Shown one piece after another: positions 44,897-54,096 of a stretch of DNA of 64,000 nt (within the stretch, counting starts at the first letter, position 1; the number at the start of each line of letters is the position of its first letter). A program made the translations under genes and the position numbers. The notes under the pieces are model-generated. The model made no database searches and was not told the DNA's origin. It saw nothing but the letters and a program-made list of their open reading frames with translations. The stretch is from Streptomyces violaceoruber (GTDB taxonomy: Bacteria > Actinomycetota > Actinomycetes > Streptomycetales > Streptomycetaceae): NCBI RefSeq assembly GCF_033406955.1, contig NZ_CP137734.1:6696001-6760000 (forward strand). Reading direction: 5' to 3'.

Positions 44897-45693
44897 CGCC
44901 CGGGTCCTCATCCTTCATGGACTTCCTCGGTGAGCACCAGCCGGAGATGCTCCCGGGCAACCGGCAGCTCCCGCCGGTGCAGGGCGTCATCGAGGCACCG
45001 CACGGCACCACCATCGTGGCCGTCACGTTCCCCGGGGGCGTCGTCCTCGCCGGTGACCGGCGGGCCACCATGGGTAACATGATCGCCCAGCGGGACATCG
45101 AGAAGGTCTTCCCGGCCGACGAGTACTCGGCGGTGGGCATCGCCGGCACGGCGGGTCTGGCCGTGGAGATGGTGAAGCTGTTCCAGCTGGAGCTGGAGCA
45201 CTTCGAGAAGGTCGAGGGCGCGCAGCTGTCCCTGGAGGGCAAGGCGAACCGTCTGTCGACGATGATCCGGTCCAACCTGGGCATGGCGATGCAGGGGCTG
45301 GCCGTGGTGCCGCTGTTCGCCGGGTACGACGTGGACCGGGGCAGGGGTCGCATCTTCTCGTACGACGTGACGGGCGGCCGCTCCGAGGAGCGGCACTTCG
45401 CGACCACGGGTTCGGGCTCGGTCTTCGCGCGGGGTGCGATGAAGAAGCTGTTCCGTGACGACCTGACCGAGGAGCAGGCGACGACGCTCGTGGTGCAGGC
45501 GCTGTACGACGCGGCTGACGACGACTCGGCGACCGGTGGTCCCGATGTCGCCCGCCGGATCTATCCGATCATCACTGTGATCACCGAGGACGGTTTCCGC
45601 CGGCTCGGTGAGGACGAGGCCGCGGAGCTGGCCGGCTCGGTGCTGCAGGCCCGGCTGGAGCAGCCCGACGGCCCACGGGCCGCGCTGCTGTAG
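44848..45693 (+). CDS. prcB: 20S proteasome beta subunit
   Basis: Catalytic subunit of 281 residues, made with a 53-residue propeptide that is cleaved at Gly53-Thr54 (APHG/TTIVAVTF) to free the Thr nucleophile. The core contains GDRRATMGN with the catalytic Lys-associated segment and SGSVFARGAMKKL. GTG at 44848 with GGAGGGAACC upstream, inside the end of the endonuclease VII-like gene, so the two are translationally linked. prcA follows after 61 bp. Confidence 0.96.
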   Translation: MEANTRSTGRLPAAFLTPGSSSFMDFLGEHQPEMLPGNRQLPPVQGVIEAPHGTTIVAVTFPGGVVLAGDRRATMGNMIAQRDIEKVFPADEYSAVGIAGTAGLAVEMVKLFQLELEHFEKVEGAQLSLEGKANRLSTMIRSNLGMAMQGLAVVPLFAGYDVDRGRGRIFSYDVTGGRSEERHFATTGSGSVFARGAMKKLFRDDLTEEQATTLVVQALYDAADDDSATGGPDVARRIYPIITVITEDGFRRLGEDEAAELAGSVLQARLEQPDGPRAALL

Positions 45694-45754
45694 CGGGCGC
45701 GGGTCTTCGTTGTCAGGTGGTCCAGTGATTTCGACAGGAAGGGACGGATAACCG

Positions 45755-46525
45755 GTGTCGACGCCGTTCTATGTATCTCCTCAGCAGGCGATGGCGGACC
45801 GGGCGGAGTACGCCCGCAAGGGCATCGCGCGTGGTCGCAGCCTGGTGGTGCTGCAATACGCCGACGGCATCGTGTTCGTCGGTGAGAATCCGTCCCGTGC
45901 GCTGCACAAGTTCAGCGAGATCTACGACCGGATCGGCTTCGCGGCCGCCGGTAAGTACAACGAGTACGAGAACCTGCGGATCGGTGGCGTGCGCTATGCC
46001 GATCTGCGGGGTTACACCTACGACCGTGACGACGTGACGGCGCGCGGCCTGGCCAATGTGTACGCCCAGACGCTGGGCACGATCTTCTCCAGCCAGGCCG
46101 AGAAGCCGTACGAGGTGGAGCTGGTCGTCGCGGAGGTCGGTGACAGCCCGGAGAACGACCAGATCTACCGGCTGCCGCACGACGGTTCGATCGTGGACGA
46201 GCACGGTTCGGTGGCGGTCGGGGGCAACGCGGAGCAGATCAGCGGGTATCTGGACCAGCGGCACCGGGACGGCATGACGCTGGCCGAGGCGCTGAAGCTG
46301 GCGGTGCAGGCGCTGTCCCGCGACACCAACGGGACCGAACGGGAGATCCCGGCGGAGCGGCTGGAGGTCGCGGTGCTGGACCGGACGCGTCCGCAGCAGC
46401 GCAAGTTCAAGCGCATCGTGGGCGGGCAGCTGTCGCGGCTGCTGGAGTCGGGTGCGGCGGCGGGTGCGGCGTCGGCGGACGGTGAGGCCGAGGCCGAGAC
46501 CGACTCCGGGTCGGACGAGGAGTAG
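45755..46525 (+). CDS. prcA: 20S proteasome alpha subunit
   Basis: Structural and gating subunit of 256 residues. The family N-terminus is STPFYVSPQQAMADRAEYAR, followed by KGIARGRSLVVLQYADGI. The C-terminal 30 residues are an Ala/Glu/Asp-rich tail (ending DSGSDEE). Alpha rings bind ARC through the HbYX-like tail. GTG start with AGGAAGGGA upstream. It is last in the prcBA unit and converges on a LacI-family gene. Confidence 0.95.
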   Translation: MSTPFYVSPQQAMADRAEYARKGIARGRSLVVLQYADGIVFVGENPSRALHKFSEIYDRIGFAAAGKYNEYENLRIGGVRYADLRGYTYDRDDVTARGLANVYAQTLGTIFSSQAEKPYEVELVVAEVGDSPENDQIYRLPHDGSIVDEHGSVAVGGNAEQISGYLDQRHRDGMTLAEALKLAVQALSRDTNGTEREIPAERLEVAVLDRTRPQQRKFKRIVGGQLSRLLESGAAAGAASADGEAEAETDSGSDEE

Positions 46526-46539
46526 GCGCTCACCTCACC

Positions 46540-47592
46540 TCATCGCGGCGGGGCCGTTGACCCCCGTACGACCAGGCTGACCGGCAGGTCCCCCTTCTCG
46601 GGGGGCCTGCCTTCCAGTACCGCGAGCAGTGCGCGCATGCCCCGTTCGCCGAAGGCCTCCGCGTCGAGGCGGACGGTGGTGAGTTCGGGGTCGATGGCGG
46701 TGGCGAGGCCGAGGTCGTCCAGGCCGGTGACGGACAGGTCGTCGGGGACGCGGAGTCCGGCGCGCCGGATGGCCTTGTAGGCGCCGGCCGCCAGTTTGTC
46801 GTCGTCGCAGACCAGTGCCGTGGGCCGGGGCCCGGGCGCGGCGAGGGCGGCCTCGGTGGCCCGCAGGGCGCCCTCGATCGAGATGGGGGCCCGGATGGTG
46901 CGCAGCTCGGTGCCAGGGGCGTCGGCGAGCCGCGAGGCCAGTTCGCGGGCGCGTACCTCGAAGGTCCAGGAGGGGATGTCGGCCGCGAGGTGGAGGAAGC
47001 CGCGGTGGCCCAGGGACAGCAGGTGCTCGGTGACCTGGCGGATGCCGTCGGCGATGTCGAGGTTGACGGTGGCGGCGCCCAGGCTGCCCTCCGGGTCGCT
47101 GTCGAGCATGACGAGGGGGAGTTGGTCGCCCCGGATGGCGGAGAGGGCGTCGGCGGCCATGGAAGAGGCGATGACGCCGTCCAGTGCGGCCTGGGCGGAG
47201 GCAAAGGGGTCCCGGGCGGGGCCCACGCCCTCGGGTGAGGGATACAGGACCACTCCGAAGCCGTGTTCCGCGGCGACCCGGGCCGCGCCGGTGTACACCT
47301 CCGCGAAGAACTCCGTGGTGAGTGCGGGGACGACCAGCAGGACGGTGCGGGTGCGGCCGAGGCGCAGGTTGCGTGCGGCGAGGTTGGGGCGGTAGCCGAG
47401 TTCCAGTGCGGCGTCGCGGACCCGCTGGGCGGTCGGTTCGGAGACGCGGCCGCGCCACTTGTCGCCGAGGACGAGCGAGACGGCTGCCTGGGAGACGCCG
47501 GCGGCCTGGGCGACGTCCCGGCTCGTGGGGCGGGTGCTGCCTCGTGCCACCGTTCGCCTGCGCTTTCGTCTGGACTGCTGAACTGGCGACAT
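46540..47592 (-). CDS. LacI-family transcriptional regulator
   Basis: Repressor of 350 residues. An Arg-rich N-terminal extension precedes the LacI helix-turn-helix (TSRDVAQAAGVSQAAVSLVL), then the periplasmic-binding-protein-like effector domain with CDDDKLAAGAYKAIR. The ATG at 47592 gives the full frame but has no ribosome site; a GTG at 47550, giving 336 residues, is a serious alternative and would place both candidate operators upstream. It diverges from an MFS transporter 61 bp away, which it most likely controls. Confidence 0.85.
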   Translation of the reverse strand: MSPVQQSRRKRRRTVARGSTRPTSRDVAQAAGVSQAAVSLVLGDKWRGRVSEPTAQRVRDAALELGYRPNLAARNLRLGRTRTVLLVVPALTTEFFAEVYTGAARVAAEHGFGVVLYPSPEGVGPARDPFASAQAALDGVIASSMAADALSAIRGDQLPLVMLDSDPEGSLGAATVNLDIADGIRQVTEHLLSLGHRGFLHLAADIPSWTFEVRARELASRLADAPGTELRTIRAPISIEGALRATEAALAAPGPRPTALVCDDDKLAAGAYKAIRRAGLRVPDDLSVTGLDDLGLATAIDPELTTVRLDAEAFGERGMRALLAVLEGRPPEKGDLPVSLVVRGSTAPPR

Positions 47593-47594
47593 GG

Positions 47595-47623
47595 TACGTA
47601 TGGCGAGAGAAGTTATACGTAAC
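47595..47623. promoter_or_regulatory. Candidate operator pair between the LacI and MFS genes
   Basis: The palindrome TACGTA occurs at 47595-47600 and 47616-47621, exactly 21 bp apart (two helical turns). The second is inside GTTATACGTAAC, whose arms GTTA/TAAC are also inverted. LacI-family regulators usually bind such sites in the divergent region. Confidence 0.45.
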
Positions 47624-47653
47624 ACTTGCTGGAGTGGGACAGGGAGGTGCGCC

Positions 47654-48913
47654 GTGGTCGCCGGGTATCTGGACATCCTCCGGGCGAGGCATGCCGTGCG
47701 GCTGCTCGTCGGCACGCTGGTCGGGCGGTTGCCCAACGCCACAGCGGCGATCGCGATCGTGCTGTTCGTGCGGGCCGAGGGGGGTTCCTACAGCCTCGCC
47801 GGGGCGCTGGCGGCGGTGTACGGCGTCGCGAACGCCGTGGGCCAGCCGGTGCTGGGGCGGCTGGTCGACCTGCACGGGCAGCCGCGGGTGCAGTTGCCGG
47901 CCGCGGTGCTGTCGGCACTGGCGATGGCCGTGTTCGCCTTCGCGGGCACCGGAACGGCCGCGCCGGCGTACCTGTCCGTGGGGGTCGCGGGGCTGTTCAC
48001 GCCGCCGCTGGAGGGCGGGTTGCGGGCGCTGTGGCCGAGCGTGCTCCCCAAGGAGGACCAGGTGCACACGGCGTACGCGATGGACGCCGTGGCGCAGGAG
48101 GTCATGTTCACCGTCGGGCCGCTGCTGGTGACGGTGTGCGTGTCGCTGTGGTCGCCGATGGCGGCGCTGCTCGTGCTGAACGGGGTCGGTGTGCTGGGTG
48201 CGCTGTCGGTGGTCGTGTCGCCGCCCTCGCGCGCGTGGCGGTCGGCGCCCCGGGAGGCGCACTGGCTGGGTGCGCTGCGTTCGGGCGGGCTGCTGGCGCT
48301 GCTGGGGGCGTTCCTGTTCATCGGGATGGCGCTCGGGTCGATCACGGTCGCCTCGGTGCCGTACGCCGACGAGCACGGGGGCGACGCCGTGTACGGGTGG
48401 CTGATGGCCGCGCTGGGGCTCGGTGCGCTGGTGGGGGGAGCGGTCTACGGGGCGCGGCAGTGGGCGGGTGAGCCGGCGCGGCGGCTGCGGCTGCTGGTGG
48501 CTCTGCTGGCGGTCTGCTATCTGCCGCTGATGCTGATGCCGGGCGCGGTGGCCATGGTGCTGCTGACGGTGCTCGCGGGTGTGTTCCTCGCGCCGTGCAT
48601 CGCCTGTGCGTTCGTGCTCGTCGACCTGCACGCGCCGCGCGGCACGGTGACGGAGGCGTTCTCGTGGCTCGTGACGACGTTCACCGTGGGGGCCTCGGTG
48701 GGGACGGGCCTGGCGGGCCCCGTCGTGGAGCACGGTGGGGCACTGTGGGGCTTCGCGGTGCCGGGGGCGGCGGGTTTCGTCTCGCTGCTCGTACTGGCGT
48801 GCACCGGGCGGGTCCTCGCAGCTCCCGCGCGGGAGGCGGTGGTTGCGGCTTCATCGGAAAATGATCCAAACCGTGCCGTCGAACCCCGTTTCAGTTCGGG
48901 TCATCAGGCGTAA
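47654..48913 (+). CDS. Major facilitator superfamily transporter
   Basis: Membrane transporter of 419 residues with about 12 transmembrane helices. The segment GRLVDLHGQPRVQ between helices 2 and 3 matches the MFS loop signature. It probably exports a small molecule, but the substrate is unknown. GTG at 47654 is chosen for its GGGAGGT site. Divergent from the LacI-family gene, which likely represses it. The pair interrupts the proteasome cluster between prcA and pafA. The stop is only 9 bp before the pafA start. Confidence 0.87.
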   Translation: MVAGYLDILRARHAVRLLVGTLVGRLPNATAAIAIVLFVRAEGGSYSLAGALAAVYGVANAVGQPVLGRLVDLHGQPRVQLPAAVLSALAMAVFAFAGTGTAAPAYLSVGVAGLFTPPLEGGLRALWPSVLPKEDQVHTAYAMDAVAQEVMFTVGPLLVTVCVSLWSPMAALLVLNGVGVLGALSVVVSPPSRAWRSAPREAHWLGALRSGGLLALLGAFLFIGMALGSITVASVPYADEHGGDAVYGWLMAALGLGALVGGAVYGARQWAGEPARRLRLLVALLAVCYLPLMLMPGAVAMVLLTVLAGVFLAPCIACAFVLVDLHAPRGTVTEAFSWLVTTFTVGASVGTGLAGPVVEHGGALWGFAVPGAAGFVSLLVLACTGRVLAAPAREAVVAASSENDPNRAVEPRFSSGHQA

Positions 48914-48922
48914 TGTTCAGTC

Positions 48923-50284
48923 ATGGACCGCCGCATTTTCGGGCTGGAGAACGAGTACGGCGTCACGTGCACGTTCAGGGGACAGCGCCGCCTGTCGCCT
49001 GACGAGGTGGCGCGGTACCTCTTCCGCCGTGTCGTGTCATGGGGCCGAAGCAGCAACGTCTTTCTGCGCAATGGTGCCCGCCTGTATCTCGACGTGGGAT
49101 CACATCCGGAATACGCGACACCCGAGTGTGACAACGTGACCGAACTCGTCACCCACGACAAGGCGGGCGAGCGCATTCTCGAAGGACTCCTGGTGGACGC
49201 CGAACGACGCCTGCACGAGGAGGGAATCGCGGGCGACGTCTACCTCTTCAAGAACAACACCGACTCCGCGGGCAACTCGTACGGTTGTCACGAGAATTAC
49301 CTCGTGGCCCGGCACGGGGAGTTCTCGCGGCTCGCGGACATCCTCATTCCGTTCCTGGTGACGAGGCAGTTGCTGTGCGGTGCCGGCAAGGTGCTGCAGA
49401 CGCCGCGCGGTGCGGTGTACTGCGTCAGCCAGCGGGCGGAGCACATCTGGGAGGGCGTCTCCTCGGCGACGACCCGGTCCCGGCCGATCATCAACACGCG
49501 CGACGAGCCGCACGCCGACGCGGAGCGCTACCGGCGTCTGCACGTCATCGTGGGCGACTCGAACATGTCCGAGACGACCATGCTGCTCAAGGTCGGCGCC
49601 ACCGACCTGGTGCTGCGCATGATCGAGGCGGGCACGGTGATGCGGGACCTGACCCTGGAGAACCCGATCCGGGCGATCCGCGAGGTCAGCCACGACATCA
49701 CCGGGCGCCGCAAGGTGCGTCTGGCCAGCGGCCGGGAGGCGTCGGCGCTGGAGGTGCAGCGGGAGTACTACGAGAAGGCCGTGGACTTCTGCGAGCGCCG
49801 CGGCATCCGCACGGGCACCGTGGAGCGGGTGCTGGAGCTGTGGGGCCGCACGCTGGACGCCATCGAGGCCGAGGACCTCGACCGCATCGGCACCGAGATC
49901 GACTGGGTCATGAAGTACAAGCTGCTGGAGCGGTACCGGGCCAAGCACAACATGACCATGTCGCACCCGCGGGTCGCGCAGATAGACCTCGCCTACCACG
50001 ACATCCACCGACGTCGTGGTCTGTACTACCTGCTGGAGAAGAAGGGCCAGGCGGCCCGGGTCGCCAACGACTTGAAGATCTTCGAGGGCAAGTCCGTTCC
50101 GCCGCAGACCACTCGGGCCCGGCTGCGCGGCGACTTCATCCGGCGGGCCCAGGAGCAGCGCCGGGACTTCACCGTCGACTGGGTCCACCTCAAGCTCAAC
50201 GACCAGGCGCAGCGCACCGTGTTGTGCAAGGACCCGTTCCGTTCGGTGGACGACCGGGTGGAGAAGCTGATCGCCGGGATGTGA
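48923..50284 (+). CDS. pafA: Pup ligase PafA
   Basis: Carboxylate-amine ligase-fold enzyme of 453 residues that attaches Pup to substrate lysines through a phosphorylated Pup C-terminus. The ATP/Mg site is in RRIFGLENEYGVTC, and FLRNGARLYLDVGSHPEYAT carries the catalytic Asp. The Dop-type loop is absent. It lacks a ribosome site, but TAATGT ends 6 bases before the ATG, so it may have its own leaderless promoter inside the MFS gene's last codons. Confidence 0.95.
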   Translation: MDRRIFGLENEYGVTCTFRGQRRLSPDEVARYLFRRVVSWGRSSNVFLRNGARLYLDVGSHPEYATPECDNVTELVTHDKAGERILEGLLVDAERRLHEEGIAGDVYLFKNNTDSAGNSYGCHENYLVARHGEFSRLADILIPFLVTRQLLCGAGKVLQTPRGAVYCVSQRAEHIWEGVSSATTRSRPIINTRDEPHADAERYRRLHVIVGDSNMSETTMLLKVGATDLVLRMIEAGTVMRDLTLENPIRAIREVSHDITGRRKVRLASGREASALEVQREYYEKAVDFCERRGIRTGTVERVLELWGRTLDAIEAEDLDRIGTEIDWVMKYKLLERYRAKHNMTMSHPRVAQIDLAYHDIHRRRGLYYLLEKKGQAARVANDLKIFEGKSVPPQTTRARLRGDFIRRAQEQRRDFTVDWVHLKLNDQAQRTVLCKDPFRSVDDRVEKLIAGM

Positions 50285-50434
50285 GCCGGGTCTGAGCCGG
50301 GCGGCATGAGTCCGGACGGGTGAGAGGGGCGTCTCGGCGCGAAAGCGCGGAACGCCACACGGGCACCGTATGTTAGCCGTGCGGTGCCCTTCTCACGCCG
50401 TAGAGTTGCGCGCACGCCAGCCAGCAGGACCGAC

Positions 50435-50452
50435 CCGATACCGATACCGATA
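50435..50452 (+). repeat. Three tandem CCGATA hexamers
   Basis: CCGATA is repeated three times without gaps, 14 bp before the GTG of the FKBP lipoprotein gene. It lies in the 5' leader and may affect spacing or translation. Confidence 0.7.
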
Positions 50453-50465
50453 CGAGGCCCCCACC

Positions 50466-51473
50466 GTGCGCCGACGCTCACTCCTCATCGCCGTCCCCAC
50501 GGGACTGGTCACGCTCGCCGCCTGCGGTGACAGCGACGACTCCGGCTCATCGAGCAACGCGAGCGAGAGCCCGTCGCCCGACGCGTCGGCCACCTCGGCC
50601 GCGCCGCCGCCGAAGATCGTCGACGGTCCGCTGCCGGCGATCACGGCGGGGACGAAGTTCGACGAGAAGCCGACCGTCGCCAAGGGCAGCGGCGAGCCGT
50701 CCAAGGACCTCGCGGTCAAGACGGTCATCGGGGGCGGCGGCAAGGCCGTCGCGGAGAACGACTTCGTCTCGGCGAACTACCTCGGCCAGGTCTGGCAGAG
50801 CGCGAAGGTCTTCGACAACAGCTACGACCGCAAGACCCCGCTGGTCATCCAGCTCGCCCAGGGCAGCATCATCGACGGCTGGCGGTACGCGCTCACCGGC
50901 AAGAAGACCGGCAGCCGCGTCCAGTTCTCGGTGCCGCCGACCTGGGGGTACGGGGAGCAGGGCAACGAGCAGGCGGGCATCAAGGGCGACGACACGCTGG
51001 TGTTCGTGGTCGACGTCCAGGACACCTTCAACGCGAAGAGCAGCGCCCAGGGCAAGAAGGTCGCGCAGGACGACGCGGCCCTGCCGAAGGTCGGCACCAA
51101 CACCGACGGCAAGGCGCCCTCCATCGAGGTGCCGAAGGCCGACGCGCCGAAGAAGCTCGTCGCCGAGTACGTCCTGGAGGGCGACGGCGCCGAGGTCGGC
51201 GCCCAGGACAGCGTGCTCGTGCAGTACAAGGGTGTGCTGTGGGACGGCGGCAAGGAGTTCGACTCCACGTACGGCAGGAAGCAGCTGACGTCGTTCTCGC
51301 TGCAGCAGGTCGTCAAGGGCTGGGCGCAGGGGCTGACGGGCAAGAAGGTCGGCAGCCGCGTCCTCATCGTCATTCCGCCGGACCTGGGTTACGGCGACAG
51401 CCCGCCGGAGGGCAGCGGCATCGAGAAGGACTCCACGCTGGTCTTCTCCGTGGACATCCTCGCGAAGATGTGA
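50466..51473 (+). CDS. Lipoprotein with two FKBP-type peptidyl-prolyl isomerase domains
   Basis: Secreted lipoprotein of 335 residues. A basic N-terminus and hydrophobic core lead to lipobox LAAC (about residue 19). A Ser/Pro-rich spacer follows, then two FKBP domains at about 95-185 and 235-335. The second is more canonical (VQYKGVLWDGGKEFDSTYG, GLTGKKVGSRVLIVIPP); the first is divergent. It likely folds proteins outside the membrane. The GTG at 50466 is chosen because the signal peptide starts there. The next gene is a second FKBP. Confidence 0.88.
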   Translation: MRRRSLLIAVPTGLVTLAACGDSDDSGSSSNASESPSPDASATSAAPPPKIVDGPLPAITAGTKFDEKPTVAKGSGEPSKDLAVKTVIGGGGKAVAENDFVSANYLGQVWQSAKVFDNSYDRKTPLVIQLAQGSIIDGWRYALTGKKTGSRVQFSVPPTWGYGEQGNEQAGIKGDDTLVFVVDVQDTFNAKSSAQGKKVAQDDAALPKVGTNTDGKAPSIEVPKADAPKKLVAEYVLEGDGAEVGAQDSVLVQYKGVLWDGGKEFDSTYGRKQLTSFSLQQVVKGWAQGLTGKKVGSRVLIVIPPDLGYGDSPPEGSGIEKDSTLVFSVDILAKM

Positions 51474-51532
51474 CGCCCGGGGATGTAAGACTTGGGCCGT
51501 TGCCTTTCCGCAGACAAGCAGGAGCTGAACAC

Positions 51533-51904
51533 GTGAGCATCGACAAGCCCGAGGTCGACTTCCCGGGCGGCGAGCCCCCGGCGGACCTCGAGATCAAGGA
51601 CATCTGGGAGGGCGACGGCCCGGTTGCCGAGGCCGGTCAGACCGTGACCGTCCACTACGTGGGCGTGACCTTCAGCACGGGCGAGGAGTTCGACGCCAGC
51701 TGGAACCGCGGTGCGCCGTTCCGCTTCCCGCTCGGCGGCGGCCGCGTCATCAAGGGCTGGGACCAGGGCGTGCAGGGCATGAAGGTCGGCGGCCGTCGCC
51801 AGCTGACCATCCCGGCGCACCTCGCCTACGGCGACCAGAGCCCGGCCCCGGCGATCCCGCCCGGCTCGACGCTGATCTTCGTGGTCGATCTGCTCGGAGT
51901 CTGA
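51533..51904 (+). CDS. FKBP-type peptidyl-prolyl cis-trans isomerase
   Basis: Cytoplasmic single-domain FKBP of 123 residues. The active-site pattern is VHYVGVTFSTGEEFDASW, then GGGRVIKGWDQGVQGMKVGG and the C-terminal LAYGDQSPAPAIPPGSTLIF. It catalyses proline isomerisation and would bind FK506-like macrolides. GTG start with AGGAGCTGAAC upstream. It follows the lipoprotein FKBP by 59 bp and precedes pafB. Confidence 0.92.
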   Translation: MSIDKPEVDFPGGEPPADLEIKDIWEGDGPVAEAGQTVTVHYVGVTFSTGEEFDASWNRGAPFRFPLGGGRVIKGWDQGVQGMKVGGRRQLTIPAHLAYGDQSPAPAIPPGSTLIFVVDLLGV

Positions 51905-52041
51905 TCGAAGTACGAGCGGTCGGCGTTCGGAGCCGGTCACCTGGGGTCCATGCCTGTCCGGGCGTGGGCCCTCGGCTTTTCCCGCGCCACCGCGGGGCGG
52001 TACGGTCATCCGTCGTAAGCACCATAGGGAGAAGGGCGTCG

Positions 52042-52995
52042 ATGGCCATTGCCAAGGCCGAGCGGCTGATGAACCTGGCGCTGTGTCTGCTCGGGACGCG
52101 GCGGCCACTCAGCAAGCGTGAGCTGCGCGAGTCGGTCGAGGCCTACCTCGAAGCGGGCTCCGACGACTCCTTCAACCGCATGTTCGAGCGCGACAAGGAC
52201 GATCTGCGCGAGCTGGGACTGGTCATCGAGACCGTGGAGAGCCTCGACGGGGAGATCGGCTACCTGGCCCGCCGGGACAGCAACCGGCTGCCGCCCATCA
52301 CCCTGGACGCCGAGGAGGCCGCCGCGCTCGGCCTGGCCGCGAAGGTGTGGCAGCAGGCCCGCCTCGCCGGTGCCGCGAGCGGCGCGCTGCAGAAGCTGCG
52401 GGCGGCCGGACTGCCCGAGGACGTCGACCCCTACGAGGCGCACAGCGCGCTGGAGCCCCGTATCCCGGTGCACGAGGCGGCCTTCGAGCCGCTGATGCTG
52501 GCCTGCCGCGACCGTCGGCCGGTGCTCTTCGACTACCGCAAGGCGAACGCCGTCCAGCCCGAGCCGCGGCACGTGGAGCCGTGGGCGCTGGAGTGCTGGC
52601 GCGGCCACTGGTACCTGGCGGGCTTCGACCGCGACCGCGGTGCCGAGCGGGTGTTCCGGCTGTCGCGGATCACCGGGAAGGTGCGTTCGCGCGGTTCGCG
52701 CTTCACCGCGCCGGTGCCCGACGTCGTCACCGTCCGCGAGACGGTCGCGAGCTGGGCGGGGGAGACCGCCGACCGGTCGGCGCTGATCCGGCTGCGTGCG
52801 GGCGCGGGGTACCCCCTTCGGGCGAAGGCCGGCCGGGTGCGGGAACTCGGTGACGGCTGGGACGAGTTGGAGATTCCGTACGGGCACGGCCTGGACGCCT
52901 GGCTGGTGGAGTTCGGGCCGGACGTCGTGGTGCTGGAGCCGGCGGAGTTGCGTGCGGACGTGGTGGACCGGCTGCGTGCCGTCGCCAAGGGCTGA
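52042..52995 (+). CDS. pafB: WYL-domain transcriptional activator PafB
   Basis: Regulator of 317 residues. An N-terminal winged helix (about 1-70, with RPLSKRELRESVEAY and FERDKDDLRELGLVIE) is followed by a WYL domain (PWALECWRGHWYLAGFDRD) and a WCX-type C-terminus. With PafC it activates DNA-damage genes through the RecA-NDp promoter motif in mycobacteria. The ATG has GGGAGAAGG upstream. It is 18 bp upstream of pafC in one operon. Three matches to its target motif occur in this window. Confidence 0.92.
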   Translation: MAIAKAERLMNLALCLLGTRRPLSKRELRESVEAYLEAGSDDSFNRMFERDKDDLRELGLVIETVESLDGEIGYLARRDSNRLPPITLDAEEAAALGLAAKVWQQARLAGAASGALQKLRAAGLPEDVDPYEAHSALEPRIPVHEAAFEPLMLACRDRRPVLFDYRKANAVQPEPRHVEPWALECWRGHWYLAGFDRDRGAERVFRLSRITGKVRSRGSRFTAPVPDVVTVRETVASWAGETADRSALIRLRAGAGYPLRAKAGRVRELGDGWDELEIPYGHGLDAWLVEFGPDVVVLEPAELRADVVDRLRAVAKG

Positions 52996-53013
52996 GGGGG
53001 AGCGGACAACACT

Positions 53014-54096
53014 GTGGCAGGCAAACCGGTCAGGCCCGTGAACGCCATCGACCAGACCCGGCGGATGCTGTCCCTGGTGACGTATCTGCGTGAGCGTCCC
53101 GGGGCCCGGGTCGAGGACGTCGCGCGTGCCTTCGGCATCACCGAGGACGAGCTGGTCTCCGACCTCGACGTGCTCCCGATGTGCGGGACCAGCTTCCGCG
53201 GCGGCGACCTCCTCGACATCGACACCGACGGCGAGCGCATCTGGTGGCACAACCCCGCCGCGCTGGGTGCGGACGCGGCGGAGCCGCTGCGGCTGGCGGC
53301 CGACGAGGCGACCGCCCTGCTCGTCGCCGCCCGTGCCGTCGCGACCCTGCCGGGGCTGCGCGAGAGCGACCGGCAGGCGCTGCTGCGGGCGACCGCGAAG
53401 GTGGAGGCCTCGGCCGGTGAGGCCGCCGGTGCCAGCTCGCGCCTGTCCGTCACCTTCGAGTCCGAGGGCGGTGTCTTCGCCGACGTCGACCGGGCCATCT
53501 CGGAGCGCCGCCGGCTGTGGATCCGCTACTACTCGCCGGCCCGCGACGAGGTCACCGAGCGGGAGATCGACCCCATCCGGCTGGTCAGCGTCGGGCACAC
53601 GTACGTGGAGGCCTGGTGCCGCCGCTCCGAGGCCCGGCGCACCTTCCGGCTCGACCGGGTGGCCGAGATCCGCATCCTGGACGAGCCGTCCGCACCGCCG
53701 GAGGTGGAGCTGCGGGACCTGTCCGAGGGGCTGGTGCAGCCCGCCGCGGAGGACCCCGAGGTCGTCGTCGAGGTCGGTCCCGGCGGGCGCTGGGTCGCCG
53801 AGTACTACCCGCACGACAGCGCCGATGAACGTCCCGACGGCGGTCTGCGTATCACGTTGCGCACTCCCGACCCGGCCTCCCTGCGGCGGCTCGCGCTGCG
53901 GCTCGGACGCGACGGCCGGATCGTCTCCCCGCCCGCACTGGCAGACAGCGCCCGGCGGGCCGCCCGCGAGGCGCTCGCCGCGTACGACGGGATCGAGGCG
54001 GCCGGGGCGCACGGCGGGGTCGACACCGCCGAGGGCGCGCGGGACGGGGCAGCGGCGGCCGAGGGGCGGCACGACAGGCAGGAGCAAGGACTGTGA
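53014..54096 (+). CDS. pafC: WYL-domain transcriptional activator PafC
   Basis: Partner of PafB, 360 residues. The N-terminal winged helix contains ARVEDVARAFGITEDELVSD. The central WYL domain includes RRLWIRYYSPARDEVTERE and HTYVEAWCRRSEARRTFRLD. The C-terminal part ends in a charged Ala/Gly-rich tail. In mycobacteria the PafBC heterodimer drives the LexA-independent damage response. GTG start. The next gene overlaps its stop codon by 4 nt. Confidence 0.92.
   Translation: MAGKPVRPVNAIDQTRRMLSLVTYLRERPGARVEDVARAFGITEDELVSDLDVLPMCGTSFRGGDLLDIDTDGERIWWHNPAALGADAAEPLRLAADEATALLVAARAVATLPGLRESDRQALLRATAKVEASAGEAAGASSRLSVTFESEGGVFADVDRAISERRRLWIRYYSPARDEVTEREIDPIRLVSVGHTYVEAWCRRSEARRTFRLDRVAEIRILDEPSAPPEVELRDLSEGLVQPAAEDPEVVVEVGPGGRWVAEYYPHDSADERPDGGLRITLRTPDPASLRRLALRLGRDGRIVSPPALADSARRAAREALAAYDGIEAAGAHGGVDTAEGARDGAAAAEGRHDRQEQGL

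Noticed and set aside
45709..45720. TTGTCAGGTGG between prcB and prcA, resembling the damage motif.
   Set aside because: It has an inserted base relative to TTGTCRGTG and no -10 at the right distance.
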